From Mesorhizobium_K sp040049215 (GTDB lineage: Bacteria > Pseudomonadota > Alphaproteobacteria > Rhizobiales > Rhizobiaceae): a DNA stretch of 64,000 bases. Location: NCBI RefSeq assembly GCF_040049215.1, contig NZ_JBDZDN010000001.1, forward strand, positions 2,170,001 to 2,234,000, written 5' to 3'. Position numbers and translations under genes: made by a program. Positions 63,275 to 64,000 of this stretch are shown here, piece by piece (position 1 is the first letter of the stretch; every line of letters begins with the position of its first letter). A model generated the notes under the pieces. It did no database searches and was not told the origin of the DNA. It was given only the letters and a program-made list of their open reading frames with translations.

Positions 63275-64000
63275 TGCCCATCTCCTACCGAAATGTGGCG
63301 GTCGTCACACTCCAACACCTCCGATTTGAACGCGTACCGATCGAGAGCAGCCTGCAATGCCGCTGCGTTGCCCCGAGTCCGTATCCGGAGCATGCTTATG
63401 CCTTTCTCGTCGCGATCATGCGCGAGACTCGAAATCGCCGCGCCGGTTCGCGCTGCCTCGCCCCGGACGACACCTTCGATTTCGAGTTGCTGCAGAGCTG
63501 GCTTGAAAATCTTGCCGACCCCCGTGACTGGCAAGGACGGTGCAATGGTCACGCGCTTGGGTATCGCCGCGCGCTCGGGTATGCTCGCCGCGGCAAACGC
63601 GAGCAGTTCCTGCTCGGTTGGCGAGGCGGCCGGTTTCGGTTGCACGTAAGCGACGGGCACCTCGCCCACATAAGCGTCGGGACTGCCGACCGCCGCAGCC
63701 AACGCCACTGCCGGATGCCCGAGCAATGCGCCCTCGATCATCTTCGGATCGATATTGTGCCCACCCCGGATGATAAGTTCCTTGCGGCGGCCGGCGAGCC
63801 ACCAGCACCCACGGCTGTCCTGTCGAGCAAGGTCGCCCGTGTTCAGCCAGCGCTCTCCGTCGATATCGACCCAGATCCCGCTGTCATGTCGCGCATCCAG
63901 ATAGCCGGGAAAGACATTGGGACCCTCGATAACCAGCGTTCCCACCTCATCGATCTCGGCCATACGCGAAAATCGTCCGGCATCGTCGAGGATCACGGCT
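63271..64000 (-). CDS. Acyl-CoA synthetase (AMP-binding), C-terminal part
   Basis: The last ~243 residues of an AMP-forming acyl-CoA ligase; the rest lies beyond the right edge. Recognisable parts are EGPNVFPGYLDARHDSG, GERWLNTGDLARQDSRGCWWLAGRRKELIIRGGHNIDPKMIEGALLGHPAV (motifs YxxTGD-like, GRxKE and the hinge), and TGVGKIFKPALQQLE with the C-terminal catalytic lysine. It precedes the quinone-reductase-like gene in the same operon. Confidence 0.9.
   Translation of the reverse strand, partial: AVILDDAGRFSRMAEIDEVGTLVIEGPNVFPGYLDARHDSGIWVDIDGERWLNTGDLARQDSRGCWWLAGRRKELIIRGGHNIDPKMIEGALLGHPAVALAAAVGSPDAYVGEVPVAYVQPKPAASPTEQELLAFAAASIPERAAIPKRVTIAPSLPVTGVGKIFKPALQQLEIEGVVRGEAARTGAAISSLAHDRDEKGISMLRIRTRGNAAALQAALDRYAFKSEVLECDDRHISVGDGQ

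Overview
This is a GC-rich chromosomal window from an alphaproteobacterium, most likely Hyphomicrobiales (Mesorhizobium/Phyllobacteriaceae type). That placement is inferred from gene content: several PotABCD-type importers, an ABATE/CGNR regulator, a LapG-like transglutaminase-type protease beside a type I secretion adhesin, and a DUF3141-pta-ackA-fabI operon. No rRNA, tRNA or CRISPR array was found. About 100 N (47863-47962) mark an assembly gap inside a repetitive adhesin gene.

Region by region. 1-2460: end of a cytochrome bd oxidase subunit I gene, then an EamA exporter divergent from a CGNR regulator. 2780-6803: a rearranged, partly AT-rich patch with an Imm26-type immunity gene, a 5'-truncated Rhs core with an unrecognised C-terminal toxin tip, two small unknown genes, a long gene-free stretch with strong inverted repeats, and a decayed GspL-like fragment. 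6824-19390: a catabolic locus around a sigma-54 activator. It holds a polyamine-type ABC importer with a fused permease, a DadA-like oxidase with a flavin reductase, and a divergent operon of luciferase-like monooxygenase, ALO-type oxidase, aldehyde dehydrogenase and RidA. Three near-consensus -24/-12 promoters head these three units.

19865-29046: two convergent operons of eleven genes that form no pathway I know. One side has a nucleotidyltransferase, a SAICAR-synthetase-like ligase, an AbrB-like protein, a thymidylate-kinase-like protein and a zinc alcohol dehydrogenase. The other has APRT, a radical SAM/SPASM enzyme, two small unknown proteins (one basic, one acidic), an NTP_transf_5 nucleotidyltransferase and a PRPP-synthetase-like protein. 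It looks like a biosynthetic or peptide/nucleotide-modifying system and is the best candidate here for something undescribed.

29602-36115: a LysR regulator divergent from a class III aminotransferase and a second PotABCD importer, with a clear LysR-type operator between them. 36116-38828: a degenerate 21-bp tandem array, a diguanylate cyclase and a lipoprotein with a type 1 periplasmic-binding fold. 39145-51301: a Lap-like surface adhesion locus (LapG protease, RHH-PAS protein, HlyD, ABC exporter, TolC, and a large RTX/DUF5801 adhesin interrupted by the gap) and two small downstream genes. 51370-55128: a decayed serine recombinase, a second copy of the repeat family seen near 36.3 kb, and a ParB-methylase/DUF5681 pair, probably remains of a mobile element. 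56405-64000: the DUF3141-pta-ackA-fabI operon, a small membrane protein, and an oxidoreductase downstream of a truncated acyl-CoA synthetase gene.
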